In this document: positions 1 to 7,904 of the stretch, in pieces
Position numbering within the stretch: the stretch's first letter is position 1
Layout of the letters: the number at the start of each line of letters is the position of its first letter
Notes under the pieces: model-generated
Seen by the model: the letters and a program-made list of their open reading frames with translations, nothing else
Databases searched by the model: none
What the model was told of the DNA's origin: nothing
Program-made: the position numbers and the translations under genes
NCBI GenBank assembly: GCA_045645485.1
Contig: JAZRIX010000019.1
Location: 1-45,688 of the forward strand
Origin: SIG440 sp045645485
GTDB lineage: Bacteria; Bacillota; Clostridia; Monoglobales; Monoglobaceae
DNA: 45,688 nucleotides
Reading direction: 5' to 3'

Positions 1-159
1 GGTCAGAATTACCTCTATCCTCACGATTATCCCAATCATTATGTGAAACAGCAGTATCTGCCTGACAGAATAAAGGACAGAAAATATTACGAATACGGGC
101 CGAACAAGACTGAACAGGCGGCAAAGGAATATTGGGATAAGATTAAAGGAATTAAATAA
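1..159 (+). CDS. rarA: C-terminal fragment of replication-associated recombination protein A (RarA/MgsA ATPase)
   Basis: The window opens inside this gene; 52 codons remain before a TAA stop at 157-159. The residues YLYPHDYPNHYVKQQYLPD followed by KYYEYGPN and a lysine-rich tail are the conserved C-terminal end of the RarA/MgsA clamp-loader-like AAA+ ATPase, which acts at stalled replication forks. The ATPase core lies upstream of the window and cannot be checked. A strong terminator follows 54 bp later, so this is the last gene of its transcription unit. Assignment rests only on the C-terminal signature. Confidence 0.8.
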   Translation, partial: GQNYLYPHDYPNHYVKQQYLPDRIKDRKYYEYGPNKTEQAAKEYWDKIKGIK

Positions 160-212
160 GTATAAGAAATTACGATGATTTGCTGTGACTCTAATTATTT
201 ACCACAAATAGA

Positions 213-250
213 GACAGACCCCGTGGCTTTTGCTGCGGGGTCTGTCTTTT
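213..250. terminator. Intrinsic terminator between rarA and tmcAL
   Basis: An 11-bp perfect stem (213-223 with 236-246) closes a 12-nt loop and is followed by TTTT. The stop codon of the convergent tmcAL gene lies in the T tract, so the hairpin mainly terminates rarA. It may work weakly in the other direction. Confidence 0.85.
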
Positions 251-1391
251 ATACAAACATTTCATATAACTTGTCAAACATCCGTTCCCTTTCCCAAAAA
301 GCTTTGATGTCGGGGTTTCTCAGCTTGTTTATCTGAGAAGTGTTCCGTACCACGGGAAGGGAAGATGCCTTTTTCATTTTTGCTATAAGCTCCTGACCTT
401 TTTCGTTATGGTCAAGGATTTTTATATAGGGGACAGGTGCTTTGCGGTCTGAGTGGATTATGCCTAAGTATGCGGAGAGAAGTATTCTGCGGATACGGCT
501 GTGGACATAACGTTTAGTTTTTATGGAATCCACAAGGTTTTCAAGCGTTTCTGCTGTCAAAGCGGCGGATTTTATGCGGTTTTCCATTCCTTCGCCGACG
601 TCAGAAATTTCTGCAAGACTTGATGCAGGCATTTTCATCAGTTCAGCAATAATTGATTTTTCCATTGCTTTGGTGCTGTGAAGTTCGACGCTTTCAAAGC
701 TTTGGTGACACTCTTGGGGGATATATGAAAATGCAGCTTCCTTATCGCCTGAAAGAAGAAGGCTGCGTATATTGGTGGCGGAGGAATAACCGTCTTTTAT
801 AGATTCCGAGTCGTGGTCGGCACCCTTGCGTTTTATTGCAACGGGAGTTATTGTACTGTTTGATGCAATGAGTGCCTTGCAGTATTCAACCGCCAGAATA
901 TTGTTGGGGGTTGAAACGGTTTCAGAGGCTTCCTTGCCCAAGAACTGAGAAATTGCATTTGCTCTTGCTGAGGGGTAGGCAATGCCTTTGTCAAGCTCTG
1001 ATTTTAATATGCGGGAAAATTCCTTGGGTTCTTCTGCAAGAAATCTTGCAATTCGGGTCAGGCTGTCTGTGTTATCGTCTTCTGCTCCAAAAGAGAGAAA
1101 GTCTATTATACCTGTTGCGTTTGCAATTTCAACGGCTTTTGCGGCAAAGATTTCAGCAGTTTCCATTGCAAATACTGTGGGAAGTTCTATTACAAGATCA
1201 GCTCCGCAATTGAGTGCCGCTTTTGCGCGGATTTCCTTGGGGAATATTGCCACGTCACCGCGCTGGACGTAGTTACCGCTCATTATGGCAACAACAAAGT
1301 TCGCTCCGCACAGTTCTTTTGTGCGTGCAATCTGGTATGCGTGACCTTTGTGAAAGGGGTTATACTCACAGATTATTGCGGCAGTTTTCAT
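249..1391 (-). CDS. tmcAL: tRNA(Met) cytidine acetate ligase TmcAL (YlbM family)
   Basis: The 380-aa protein begins MKTAAIICEYNPFHKGH, the HxGH-type nucleotidyltransferase signature of the YlbM/TmcAL family, and has the family's usual length. Further family marks are MSGNYVQRGDVAIF (about 38-51), the ADLVIELP segment (65-72) and AFSYIPQE. Family knowledge: TmcAL uses acetate and ATP, through acetyladenylate, to form N4-acetylcytidine at the wobble base of elongator tRNA-Met in the cytoplasm. It is transcribed away from pta-ackA, the genes that make acetate, so substrate supply and tRNA modification sit side by side. The start is the only plausible ATG. Confidence 0.93.
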   Translation of the reverse strand: MKTAAIICEYNPFHKGHAYQIARTKELCGANFVVAIMSGNYVQRGDVAIFPKEIRAKAALNCGADLVIELPTVFAMETAEIFAAKAVEIANATGIIDFLSFGAEDDNTDSLTRIARFLAEEPKEFSRILKSELDKGIAYPSARANAISQFLGKEASETVSTPNNILAVEYCKALIASNSTITPVAIKRKGADHDSESIKDGYSSATNIRSLLLSGDKEAAFSYIPQECHQSFESVELHSTKAMEKSIIAELMKMPASSLAEISDVGEGMENRIKSAALTAETLENLVDSIKTKRYVHSRIRRILLSAYLGIIHSDRKAPVPYIKILDHNEKGQELIAKMKKASSLPVVRNTSQINKLRNPDIKAFWERERMFDKLYEMFV

Positions 1392-1528
1392 AGCTTCATT
1401 ACTCCCTCAGTCAGCTTTGCTGACAGCTCCCTCAAAGAGAGAGCCTTGATTATCTGAATACAGTATACCCTATTTCGAATACAAAATAAAGTATTTTTTA
1501 TAAAAAAATAAAAATTTTGGGTTTTTCC

Positions 1529-1557
1529 TTGCATATCTTGGAATATTGGTGTATAAT
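1529..1557 (+). promoter_or_regulatory. Sigma-A-type promoter of pta-ackA
   Basis: TTGCAT (1529-1534), a 17-bp spacer and TATAAT (1552-1557) lie about 50 bp before the pta start in AT-rich DNA. Inferred from consensus match and spacing only. Confidence 0.65.
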
Positions 1558-1607
1558 GATTGGTGGAAAAATTTTATTCTACATATATAATATATCGGAG
1601 GCGTAAT

Positions 1608-2606
1608 ATGAGTAAGTTTTTGGACACAATAAAGGCAAGAGCAAAGACTGACAAAAAGACTATTGTTCTTCCTGAATCAATGGATGCCAGAATTTATGAA
1701 GCGGCAGAAAAAATTCTGAAGGAGGACTTTGCAAATATTATTATCGTTGGTACTCCCGAAGAAGTTGAAAAATACAGCAAGGGTTATGACATTACAGGGG
1801 CTACAATCATCGACCCCTTCACATACGAAAAGACAGAAGAATACATCAACCTTTTTGTTGAGCTGAGAAAGTCAAAGGGTCTTACATACGAAGAAGCAAA
1901 GGCAACAGCTCTTGGTGACTATATGTACTATGCGTGCCTGATGGTTAAGGCAGGAGATGCTGACGGTGTTGTTTCTGGTGCTTGCCACTCAACCGCAAAC
2001 ACTCTGAGACCCAGTCTCCAGATTATCAAGACAAAGCCAGGCACAAAGCTTGTTTCTGCATTCTTTGTAATTGTTGTTCCTGATTGCGAATACGGTGCAA
2101 ACGGTACATTTATCTTTGGAGACAGCGGTCTGGTTCAGAACCCCAATCCCGAAGAACTTGCAGCGATTGCTGCTTGCTCTGCTGAATCCTTTGAACTTCT
2201 TGTTCAGGAGGAAGCTATCGTTGCAATGCTTTCACACTCATCAATGGGCAGTGCAAAGCACGACGATGTAACAAAGGTTGTTGAAGCAACAAGAATCTGT
2301 AAGGAAGAAAACCCCGACCTCAAGGTTGACGGTGAACTTCAGCTTGATGCGGCAATCGTTCCCGAAATCGGTGAATCAAAAGCTCCCGAAAGCTCGGTTG
2401 CAGGTCACGCAAACGTTCTTGTATTCCCTGACCTTGATGCAGGTAACATCGGCTACAAGCTGGCACAGAGACTTGCAAAGGCAGAAGCTTATGGTCCTGT
2501 AACTCAGGGTATTGCAATGCCTATCAATGACCTGTCAAGAGGTTGCAGCGCAGACGATATCGTTGGCGTTGTTGCTATCACTTGTGTTCAGGCTCAGGCT
2601 AACTAA
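1608..2606 (+). CDS. pta: Phosphate acetyltransferase
   Basis: Pta interconverts acetyl-CoA and acetyl phosphate, the first step of acetate fermentation. The 332-aa product starts MSKFLDTIKARAKTDKK and carries IVLPESMDARIYEAA, GDADGVVSGACHSTANTLRP (about 127-146), the FIFGDSG segment and the C-terminal RGCSADDIVGVVAIT, all typical of short, single-domain Pta. ATG at 1608 is chosen because GGAGG at 1597-1601 lies 6 nt upstream; an in-frame ATG at 1560 has no RBS and falls at the -10 region. ackA follows 30 bp downstream in the same operon. Confidence 0.97.
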   Translation: MSKFLDTIKARAKTDKKTIVLPESMDARIYEAAEKILKEDFANIIIVGTPEEVEKYSKGYDITGATIIDPFTYEKTEEYINLFVELRKSKGLTYEEAKATALGDYMYYACLMVKAGDADGVVSGACHSTANTLRPSLQIIKTKPGTKLVSAFFVIVVPDCEYGANGTFIFGDSGLVQNPNPEELAAIAACSAESFELLVQEEAIVAMLSHSSMGSAKHDDVTKVVEATRICKEENPDLKVDGELQLDAAIVPEIGESKAPESSVAGHANVLVFPDLDAGNIGYKLAQRLAKAEAYGPVTQGIAMPINDLSRGCSADDIVGVVAITCVQAQAN

Positions 2607-2636
2607 GATATATTTTTTGAAAGGAAGTAATATATA

Positions 2637-3836
2637 ATGAAAATTCTTGTTATTAATGCAGGTAGTTCATCTCTTAAGTATCAGCTTATTGATATGGAAA
2701 CAGAGAGAGTTATGGCAAAGGGTCTTTGCGAAAGAATCGGTATCGAAGGCTCAAGGCTGAACCACACTCCTGACGGCGGAGAAAAGAATGTTATTGAAAA
2801 GGATATGAAGGACCATTCAGATGCAATCAAGATGGTTCTTGATGCTCTCACAGATGCAAACTACGGTGTAATTTCTGATATGAACGAAATTGCAGCTGTT
2901 GGTCACCGTGTTGTTCACGGCGGCGAAACCTTCAGCGGTTCTGTTACCATCAACGACGAGGTTAAGAAGGCTTTGGAGGATTGCGTTCCTCTTGCACCTC
3001 TCCACAATCCTGCAAACCTTATCGGTATTGCGGCTTGTGAAGCGGCTATGCCCGGTGTTCCTCAGATTGGTGTATTTGACACAGCTTTCCATCAGACAAT
3101 GACAAAGGAAGCGTTTATGTATGCTGTACCTTATGAACTCTATGAAAAGCACAAAATCAGAAGATACGGCTTCCACGGTACATCACACAAGTATGTTGCT
3201 CAGGAAGCTGCAAAGATGCTCGGCAAGGCTCCCGAAGACCTCAAAATGATTACCTGTCATATGGGTAACGGTTCAAGCATCACAGCTGTTGACGGCGGTA
3301 AGTCTGTTGACACTTCAATGGGCTTCACCCCCCTTGCAGGTGTTGTTATGGGTACACGCTGCGGTGATATTGACCCTGCAATCGTAAAATTTATTGCTGA
3401 AGCTGAAGGCAAGACAATTGCTGAGGTTGATACACTTCTTAACAAGGAATCGGGAGTTCAGGGTATTTCAGGAGTAAGCTCAGACTTCCGTGATTTGGAA
3501 GCAGCTCAGGCTGAAGGCAACGAAAGAGCGGCTCTCGCACTTGATATGTTTGTTGAAAGTGTAAGAAAGTTCATTGGTTCTTATATGGTTAAGATGGGCG
3601 GCGTTGACGCTATTATCTTTACAGCAGGTATCGGTGAAAATACTCCCGTTATGCGTGCAGCAATCACAGCAAACCTTGAAGCTTTCGGTATCAAGGTTGA
3701 TGCAGACAAGAACGCAAAGGCAATCCGCGGTGTACAGATGGATATTTCTGCTGATGATTCCAAGGTTAGGGTTCTTGTTGTTCCCACAAACGAAGAGCTT
3801 ATGATTGCAAAGGAAACTCTTGCACTTGTAAAATAA
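2637..3836 (+). CDS. ackA: Acetate kinase
   Basis: AckA turns acetyl phosphate and ADP into acetate and ATP by substrate-level phosphorylation. The 399-aa protein shows the ASKHA signatures: KILVINAGSSSLKYQL at the N-terminus, GHRVVHGGE (about 88-96), RRYGFHGTSHKYV, CHMGNGSS, and FTAGIGENTPVMR near the C-terminus. Length matches the family (about 400). It is preceded by AAGGAAG and followed 15 bp later by a strong terminator, so pta-ackA form a closed two-gene operon. Acetyl phosphate from this pair can also feed response-regulator phosphorylation. Confidence 0.98.
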   Translation: MKILVINAGSSSLKYQLIDMETERVMAKGLCERIGIEGSRLNHTPDGGEKNVIEKDMKDHSDAIKMVLDALTDANYGVISDMNEIAAVGHRVVHGGETFSGSVTINDEVKKALEDCVPLAPLHNPANLIGIAACEAAMPGVPQIGVFDTAFHQTMTKEAFMYAVPYELYEKHKIRRYGFHGTSHKYVAQEAAKMLGKAPEDLKMITCHMGNGSSITAVDGGKSVDTSMGFTPLAGVVMGTRCGDIDPAIVKFIAEAEGKTIAEVDTLLNKESGVQGISGVSSDFRDLEAAQAEGNERAALALDMFVESVRKFIGSYMVKMGGVDAIIFTAGIGENTPVMRAAITANLEAFGIKVDADKNAKAIRGVQMDISADDSKVRVLVVPTNEELMIAKETLALVK

Positions 3837-3851
3837 CACTAAGCTTTAATT

Positions 3852-3880
3852 CGGGCTGTCGGCAATGACAGCCCGTTTTT
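3852..3880 (+). terminator. Intrinsic terminator of pta-ackA
   Basis: A 9-bp perfect stem (3852-3860 with 3867-3875), loop GGCAAT, then TTTTT. Confidence 0.93.
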
Positions 3881-3888
3881 GGCATTTT

Positions 3889-4036
3889 GGTTCTTTGTTA
3901 AATGTTGGGAAATTACCACTGTTAAGATGTTTCGACAAATAACAGTAGTGTCCGACTAAATATCGTTTTTGAGTCATCCTGAGCCAGTGCGAAGGAGCTT
4001 TCAAAAACAGTTTACCCTAACATTTGTTAAAGAACC
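3889..4036. repeat. MITE-like intergenic element with inverted ends, upstream of sigH
   Basis: The left end (3889-3912) reads GGTTCTTTGTTAAATGTTGG and the right end (about 4011-4036) ends AACATTTGTTAAAGAACC, its imperfect reverse complement. The right 63 bp (3973-4035) recur at 22676-22738 with about 55 of 63 identical bases and no gaps. The internal GTCATCCTGAGC...GAAG core belongs to a dispersed family also seen at 19556-19592 and 31752-31832. It has no coding capacity. A perfect Spo0A-box-like TTCGACA lies inside at 3931-3937. Confidence 0.6.
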
Positions 4037-4066
4037 GATATTTTTAGCTGAAAGGAGAGACAAGGG

Positions 4067-4687
4067 ATGTCAGATTTTTTTAAAAAATATGAAGATATGA
4101 CAGATGAAGAGCTGGTTGAGCTTTCGGCTTTGGGCGATAAGGATGCAACCGAGTTTCTTATGGTGCGGTACAAAAACCTTGTGCTGTCCAAGGCGAGAAT
4201 GTACTTTCTTGTAGGTGCGGACGAAAAAGACATTATTCAGGAAGGTATGATAGGTCTTTTCAAGGCAATACGTGATTTCGACCGTGAGAAGCAGTCTTCC
4301 TTCAAAGGCTTTGCTGAGCTTTGTATAAAGCGTCAGATTATTACCGCAGTGAAAACTGCAACCAGACAGAAGCATATGCCCCTCAATACATATGTTTCTC
4401 TCAGCAATCCCATGTATGACGGAGATTCAGAGGGGATTCTTGAGGAGGTCCTTGCAAGCTCTGTTGAAGATGACCCTGAAAGACTTTTTATCAGCAAGGA
4501 AAATGCTGAGTTTCTTACGGTGAAAATAGATGAGGTTCTGAGCAAGCTTGAAAAAAATGTTCTGGAACTTTATCTGGAAGGAAAATCCTATCAGGAGATA
4601 TCGGAACACTTGTCAAAACCGCAGAAATCCATTGATAATGCACTGCAGAGAGTGAAAAAGAAAATGGAAAAATTTCAGAGCTTCTGA
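4067..4687 (+). CDS. sigH: RNA polymerase sporulation sigma factor SigH
   Basis: This 206-aa sigma-70 family protein has region 2 at about 28-95, including ARMYFLVGADEKDIIQEGMI and GLFKAIRDFDREKQSSFKGF, which closely follow Spo0H/SigH. A region-4 helix-turn-helix lies at about 150-200 (LEKNVLELYLEGKSYQEISE and KSIDNALQRVKKK). SigH drives entry into stationary phase and sporulation and needs no membrane tether. ATG 4067 follows GAAAGGAGAGA. The upstream DNA is a repeat element carrying one Spo0A-like box. The 506-bp gene-free stretch after it has a DnaA-box cluster. SigH is preferred over other sigma-30 relatives from the region-2 sequence. Confidence 0.93.
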   Translation: MSDFFKKYEDMTDEELVELSALGDKDATEFLMVRYKNLVLSKARMYFLVGADEKDIIQEGMIGLFKAIRDFDREKQSSFKGFAELCIKRQIITAVKTATRQKHMPLNTYVSLSNPMYDGDSEGILEEVLASSVEDDPERLFISKENAEFLTVKIDEVLSKLEKNVLELYLEGKSYQEISEHLSKPQKSIDNALQRVKKKMEKFQSF

Positions 4688-4710
4688 TGTATTGAGATTT
4701 TCAAAAAAAT

Positions 4711-4919
4711 CGTGGATAAACAGAAAAAAACGGCGTGTCAAGTATAAAGTTTTGATAATTATGTAAACCTCTTTTTGATGACAGTTTGGTTTACATAATA
4801 TCGGTCGTAGATGGCAAAGCCAGTAGTATAAGTTATTAACAGAGTTATCCACGTTATCCACAGGTTTGGGGACTGATACAGCCAAAAATTGACAAAATAC
4901 CCCTAAAAACTGTGGAAAA
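4711..4919. promoter_or_regulatory. Cluster of DnaA boxes in the sigH to DUF1858 gap
   Basis: In the 506-bp gene-free stretch 4688-5193 there are four DnaA-box matches: TTATCCACG on minus (4711-4719), TTATCCACG (4845-4853) directly abutting a perfect TTATCCACA (4854-4862), and TTTTCCACA on minus (4911-4919). A one-mismatch TTATTAACA (4833-4841) immediately precedes the tandem pair. AT-rich DNA follows at about 4965-5010. No dnaA, dnaN or rpmH is nearby. The rest of the gap shows only AT-rich DNA and the promoter of the next gene. Confidence 0.55.
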
Positions 4920-5112
4920 CCCATTGGTTACAAGGCTTTTCCAATAGTTGCAAAATTTGCATTTTGGTTTACAATAATATTTTTATTATTAAAAAAAATT
5001 TGCATTAATTTAGGTTGAACTTTGGTTGTTTTTTGAGCTTTGGCACACAAAAGAAGCTTTTGGGTTGCGGAGAAGATTTTTGTAAAATCTCTATGCAATT
5101 TTATTAAAATAC

Positions 5113-5141
5113 TTGAAATATTTTTTAAAATGGGTTATACT
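5113..5141 (+). promoter_or_regulatory. Promoter of the DUF1858 gene
   Basis: TTGAAA (5113-5118), 17-bp spacer, TATACT (5136-5141), 52 bp before the start codon. Confidence 0.65.
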
Positions 5142-5193
5142 ATCAAATGGAATAAAACATTGAGCTTTTATATATGAAAGAGAGGTAGAAAAA

Positions 5194-5400
5194 ATGGCAA
5201 AGGTTACAAAGGATACAATTATTATGGATGTACTTCGTCTTGATCCTGAAACAGCTCCCTTTTTCCTTGAAATAGGTATGCATTGTCTGGGCTGTCCTTC
5301 GGCAAGCGGAGAGAGCATTGAGCAGGCATGTATGGTTCACGGAACAGATGCTGATGCACTTGTTGAAAAAATCAATGCATTTCTGGAATCAAAAGCATAA
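5194..5400 (+). CDS. DUF1858 / hybrid-cluster-protein-associated redox disulfide domain protein
   Basis: This 68-aa protein consists wholly of the DUF1858 (TIGR03980-type) domain, with the signature IGMHCLGCPSASGESIEQAC, giving a CxxC pair (C31, C34) and a third cysteine (C46). The family is small, cytoplasmic and predicted to be redox-active, and is often found near hybrid cluster (prismane) protein genes in anaerobes; no such gene is present here. It has its own promoter, an AGAGAGGTAG ribosome site and a strong terminator, so it is monocistronic. The exact biochemical role is not established. Confidence 0.85.
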   Translation: MAKVTKDTIIMDVLRLDPETAPFFLEIGMHCLGCPSASGESIEQACMVHGTDADALVEKINAFLESKA

Positions 5401-5421
5401 TTAATATTTGTTGAACTTTAA

Positions 5422-5453
5422 AAAAGACATCCTTTCGGGGATGTCTTTTCTTT
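5422..5453. terminator. Bidirectional intrinsic terminator after the DUF1858 gene
   Basis: An 11-bp perfect stem (5422-5432 with 5439-5449) with a 6-nt loop. A-rich on the left and T-rich on the right, it also serves the convergent AraC-type gene. Confidence 0.9.
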
Positions 5454-5501
5454 TATCTGAATGTTATTACAAAATTGTGTGTCTTGTCTGCATCGCACCA
5501 T

Positions 5502-6392
5502 TCAAGAGGTTCGATCTCTTACGCACCTTGTGTCAAGCTTTTTTTGTTCTCTGTATTTTAAGGGAGAAATCCCGAACTTGCTTCTGAAGGCGAGGTAAAA
5601 ACCGTTGTAAGTCTGGTATCCCACGGCTTCTGCAATATCCTTGACACTGTTATTTGTTTCGCAAAGCAGTTTTTTTGCGGTTTTCAGCCTGATTTTACTC
5701 AGACATTCCCGAAATTCTGTGCCGAAAGCATGGGATATCATTCTGTTGGTTTGTCTTTCACTTAAACACAGCATTGCTGAAAGCTTTGAAAGGCTTATGT
5801 CTTCCATATAATGATCGTTGAAATAGTTTTCAATCATCTGGATGCGGGAATCGTATTCTGTAGTTTCAATAGCGGTTGTATCTGAAATATTGCTGTTGCC
5901 GAAGGCGGGCAGCAAAAGCTCGGTAAACAAAAGGACAAGAAATGCTTTAACAGTTTCTTTGGCAAAAACCGAATTTAAATTAAGGTGAGCGTTTATTCTT
6001 CTTACATATTCTCCAATCAAAGGATTCTGCTGAACTATTGCATATTCACCTTCACGGGCAACGAACTCACGGAAGATGGTGTAGTAATCGGACTCATCTT
6101 GTTTGTCGTTTTTTTCAATGGGAAAGGTAAAGCACAACATGGCAGAATTCTCGTCCTGACTGCTTATACGGTGAAAGGTATTGGGAAAGATAAGAACAGA
6201 ATCATTGGGACGCATATTAATCTTTTTATCCTCAATATCCATAACAAAATTCCCTCTGAATACAATGTGGAACTCAAAGTTTGCGTGGCTGTGTGCAAGG
6301 GAATACATCTTGTTTGTGCTGGAATTAAAATCCGACGGCGGTATTTTTATTTTCATATTGCCTATGTTTATTACAGTTAGTACATCCTTCAT
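5502..6392 (-). CDS. AraC family transcriptional regulator with N-terminal cupin sensor
   Basis: The 296-aa protein has an N-terminal cupin-like sensor (about 25-110, with HSHANFEFHIVFRG and LIFPNTFHRI) and two C-terminal helix-turn-helix motifs (about 186-283; LSKLSAMLCLSERQTNRMIS and VKDIAEAVGYQTYNGFYLAF), the AraC/XylS layout. It is divergent from the aminotransferase-amidohydrolase genes with a 139-bp shared upstream region, so it most likely controls them in response to a small ligand held by the cupin. The ligand cannot be told from sequence. Start at the first ATG; the domain is complete from there. Confidence 0.88.
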   Translation of the reverse strand: MKDVLTVINIGNMKIKIPPSDFNSSTNKMYSLAHSHANFEFHIVFRGNFVMDIEDKKINMRPNDSVLIFPNTFHRISSQDENSAMLCFTFPIEKNDKQDESDYYTIFREFVAREGEYAIVQQNPLIGEYVRRINAHLNLNSVFAKETVKAFLVLLFTELLLPAFGNSNISDTTAIETTEYDSRIQMIENYFNDHYMEDISLSKLSAMLCLSERQTNRMISHAFGTEFRECLSKIRLKTAKKLLCETNNSVKDIAEAVGYQTYNGFYLAFRSKFGISPLKYREQKKLDTRCVRDRTS

Positions 6393-6457
6393 TTGTCTTT
6401 GTCCTCTCGCACTATGAAATACGCTGTTTGTGCAGAAAAAATAGTCTGTTTTTTTTG

Positions 6458-6486
6458 TTTACATTTGCTCTCGTTTATTATATCAT
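6458..6486 (+). promoter_or_regulatory. Promoter of the aminotransferase gene in the AraC-divergent region
   Basis: TTTACA (6458-6463), 17-bp spacer, TATCAT (6481-6486), 45 bp before the start. Both boxes are imperfect, as expected for an activator-dependent promoter. Confidence 0.5.
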
Positions 6487-6531
6487 AAAAAAAAATAAAT
6501 GCAAGACTTTTTTATTAAGGAGAAGATTTTT

Positions 6532-7842
6532 ATGTCAAAAGCACAGGAACTATTCAAACATGCAAAAGAGAGAATGCCCTACGGCACACAGCTCCAGAGT
6601 AAGCACCCTAACAGCTTTGCTCCCGAAAAGTGGCCCACATATTTTACAGAAGCAAAGGGTTGTGAGGTATGGGATGTGGAGGGTAAGCATTATTATGATT
6701 TTACATCCAACGGTATCGGCGCCTGCCTTTTGGGGTTTGCTGACCCCGATGTTACAAAGGCGGTTGTTGAGCGTATTGAAAAAGGAAGTATGTCAACCCT
6801 GAATCCCCCTGAAGAGATTGAACTGGCAGACAAACTCTGTGAAATTCATCCTTGGGCATCAAAGGTGCGTTTTGCAAGAACAGGCGGTGAAATTGCAGCT
6901 GTAGCTGTTCGTATTGCACGAGCTTCCACGAACCGTGACATTGTGGCAATCTGTGGCTATCATGGCTGGGCAGACTGGTATCTGGCAGCAAACCTCGCAA
7001 ACGTCGGAGGACTCGAATTCTCAGGCTTCAACGCCCTTGGTGTACCGATGGCTCTTTCAAACACGACCTTTGCATTCAGCGAAGGGGACACAGAAGCCTT
7101 TGACAAAATCATTAATGACTACGGTGACCGTCTTGCGTGTATTGTTATGGAACCAATGCGCAGCAACGGAAACCACAAGGATTTTCTTCAGTATGTAAGA
7201 AACGGTGCAACAAAGGCGGGAGCAATCCTTATTTTTGATGAAATAACCATTGGCTGGCGTTATACCTTTGGCGGCTCACACAAGGCACTGGGAGTAACCC
7301 CCGACATGGCAATCTTTGCAAAGGCAATGGGCAACGGACATCCCATTGCGGCTGTAATCGGAACGGAAGAAGCAATGAAAGGTGCAGAAAACGCCTTTAT
7401 TAGCAGTACCTACTGGACAGAAAGCGTAGGTCCCGTTGCTGCACTTGCGACACTCAAGAAAATGGAAGAAACAAAGGTATGGGAACACGTGGCAAAGATT
7501 GGAGATAAAGTTCAGAAAGCTTGGTGTGAGGCAGGAAAGAAATATAATGTTCCCTTAACTGCTGATGCAGTTCCATGTCTTGCTCATCTGGTGTTTAAAA
7601 AATATGAAAGAGAGCTCAACACCCTCTATACAGTGCTGATGATGGAAAGAGGCTTTCTTGGTGCTCCTGCTTTTTATCCCACACTGGCACATACCGATGA
7701 GATTGTTGACAAATACATTGAAGCAATTGATGAGGTATTTGCAGTTATCGGGGAAGTTCTGAAAAAAGATGATGTAGAAGAAATTAAAAGAATGACCGAT
7801 GGTAAAGTTGTTCAAAAAGACTTTGGAAGACTTGTAAAGTAA
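6532..7842 (+). CDS. Class III PLP-dependent aminotransferase (glutamate-1-semialdehyde aminomutase-like)
   Basis: The 436-aa fold-type I enzyme has the class III pattern: SNGIGACLLGFADPDV near the N-terminus, RTGGEIAAVAVRIAR (about 116-130), the DE pair in LIFDEITIGWR (about 233-243) and the probable Schiff-base lysine in IFAKAMGNGHP (about residue 264). Overall it resembles glutamate-1-semialdehyde aminomutase, but no heme genes adjoin it. The partner is an amidohydrolase, so a catabolic or modified-amine role is more likely. ATG 6532 is chosen because AAGGAGAA lies 7 nt upstream; an in-frame ATG at 6499 has no RBS. Substrate unknown; probably AraC-regulated. Confidence 0.85.
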   Translation: MSKAQELFKHAKERMPYGTQLQSKHPNSFAPEKWPTYFTEAKGCEVWDVEGKHYYDFTSNGIGACLLGFADPDVTKAVVERIEKGSMSTLNPPEEIELADKLCEIHPWASKVRFARTGGEIAAVAVRIARASTNRDIVAICGYHGWADWYLAANLANVGGLEFSGFNALGVPMALSNTTFAFSEGDTEAFDKIINDYGDRLACIVMEPMRSNGNHKDFLQYVRNGATKAGAILIFDEITIGWRYTFGGSHKALGVTPDMAIFAKAMGNGHPIAAVIGTEEAMKGAENAFISSTYWTESVGPVAALATLKKMEETKVWEHVAKIGDKVQKAWCEAGKKYNVPLTADAVPCLAHLVFKKYERELNTLYTVLMMERGFLGAPAFYPTLAHTDEIVDKYIEAIDEVFAVIGEVLKKDDVEEIKRMTDGKVVQKDFGRLVK

Positions 7843-7844
7843 TA

Positions 7845-7873
7845 TTGAAAAACATAATTATTTGTGTTACAAT
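7845..7873 (+). promoter_or_regulatory. Internal promoter before the amidohydrolase gene
   Basis: TTGAAA (7845-7850), 17-bp spacer, TACAAT (7868-7873), placed in the 62-bp gap. It suggests the amidohydrolase can be expressed apart from the upstream aminotransferase. Confidence 0.55.
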
Positions 7874-7904
7874 ATAAAAAACTCAGCAAAAAGGTTGTGT
7901 AAAT

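Noticed and set aside
4688..5193. Calling the DnaA-box region the chromosomal origin
   Set aside because: dnaA, dnaN and rpmH are absent and skew cannot be computed here; kept only as a box cluster.
6532..7842. HemL, glutamate-1-semialdehyde aminomutase for heme synthesis
   Set aside because: No hem genes adjoin, and the AraC-amidohydrolase context argues for another substrate; only family-level naming is kept.
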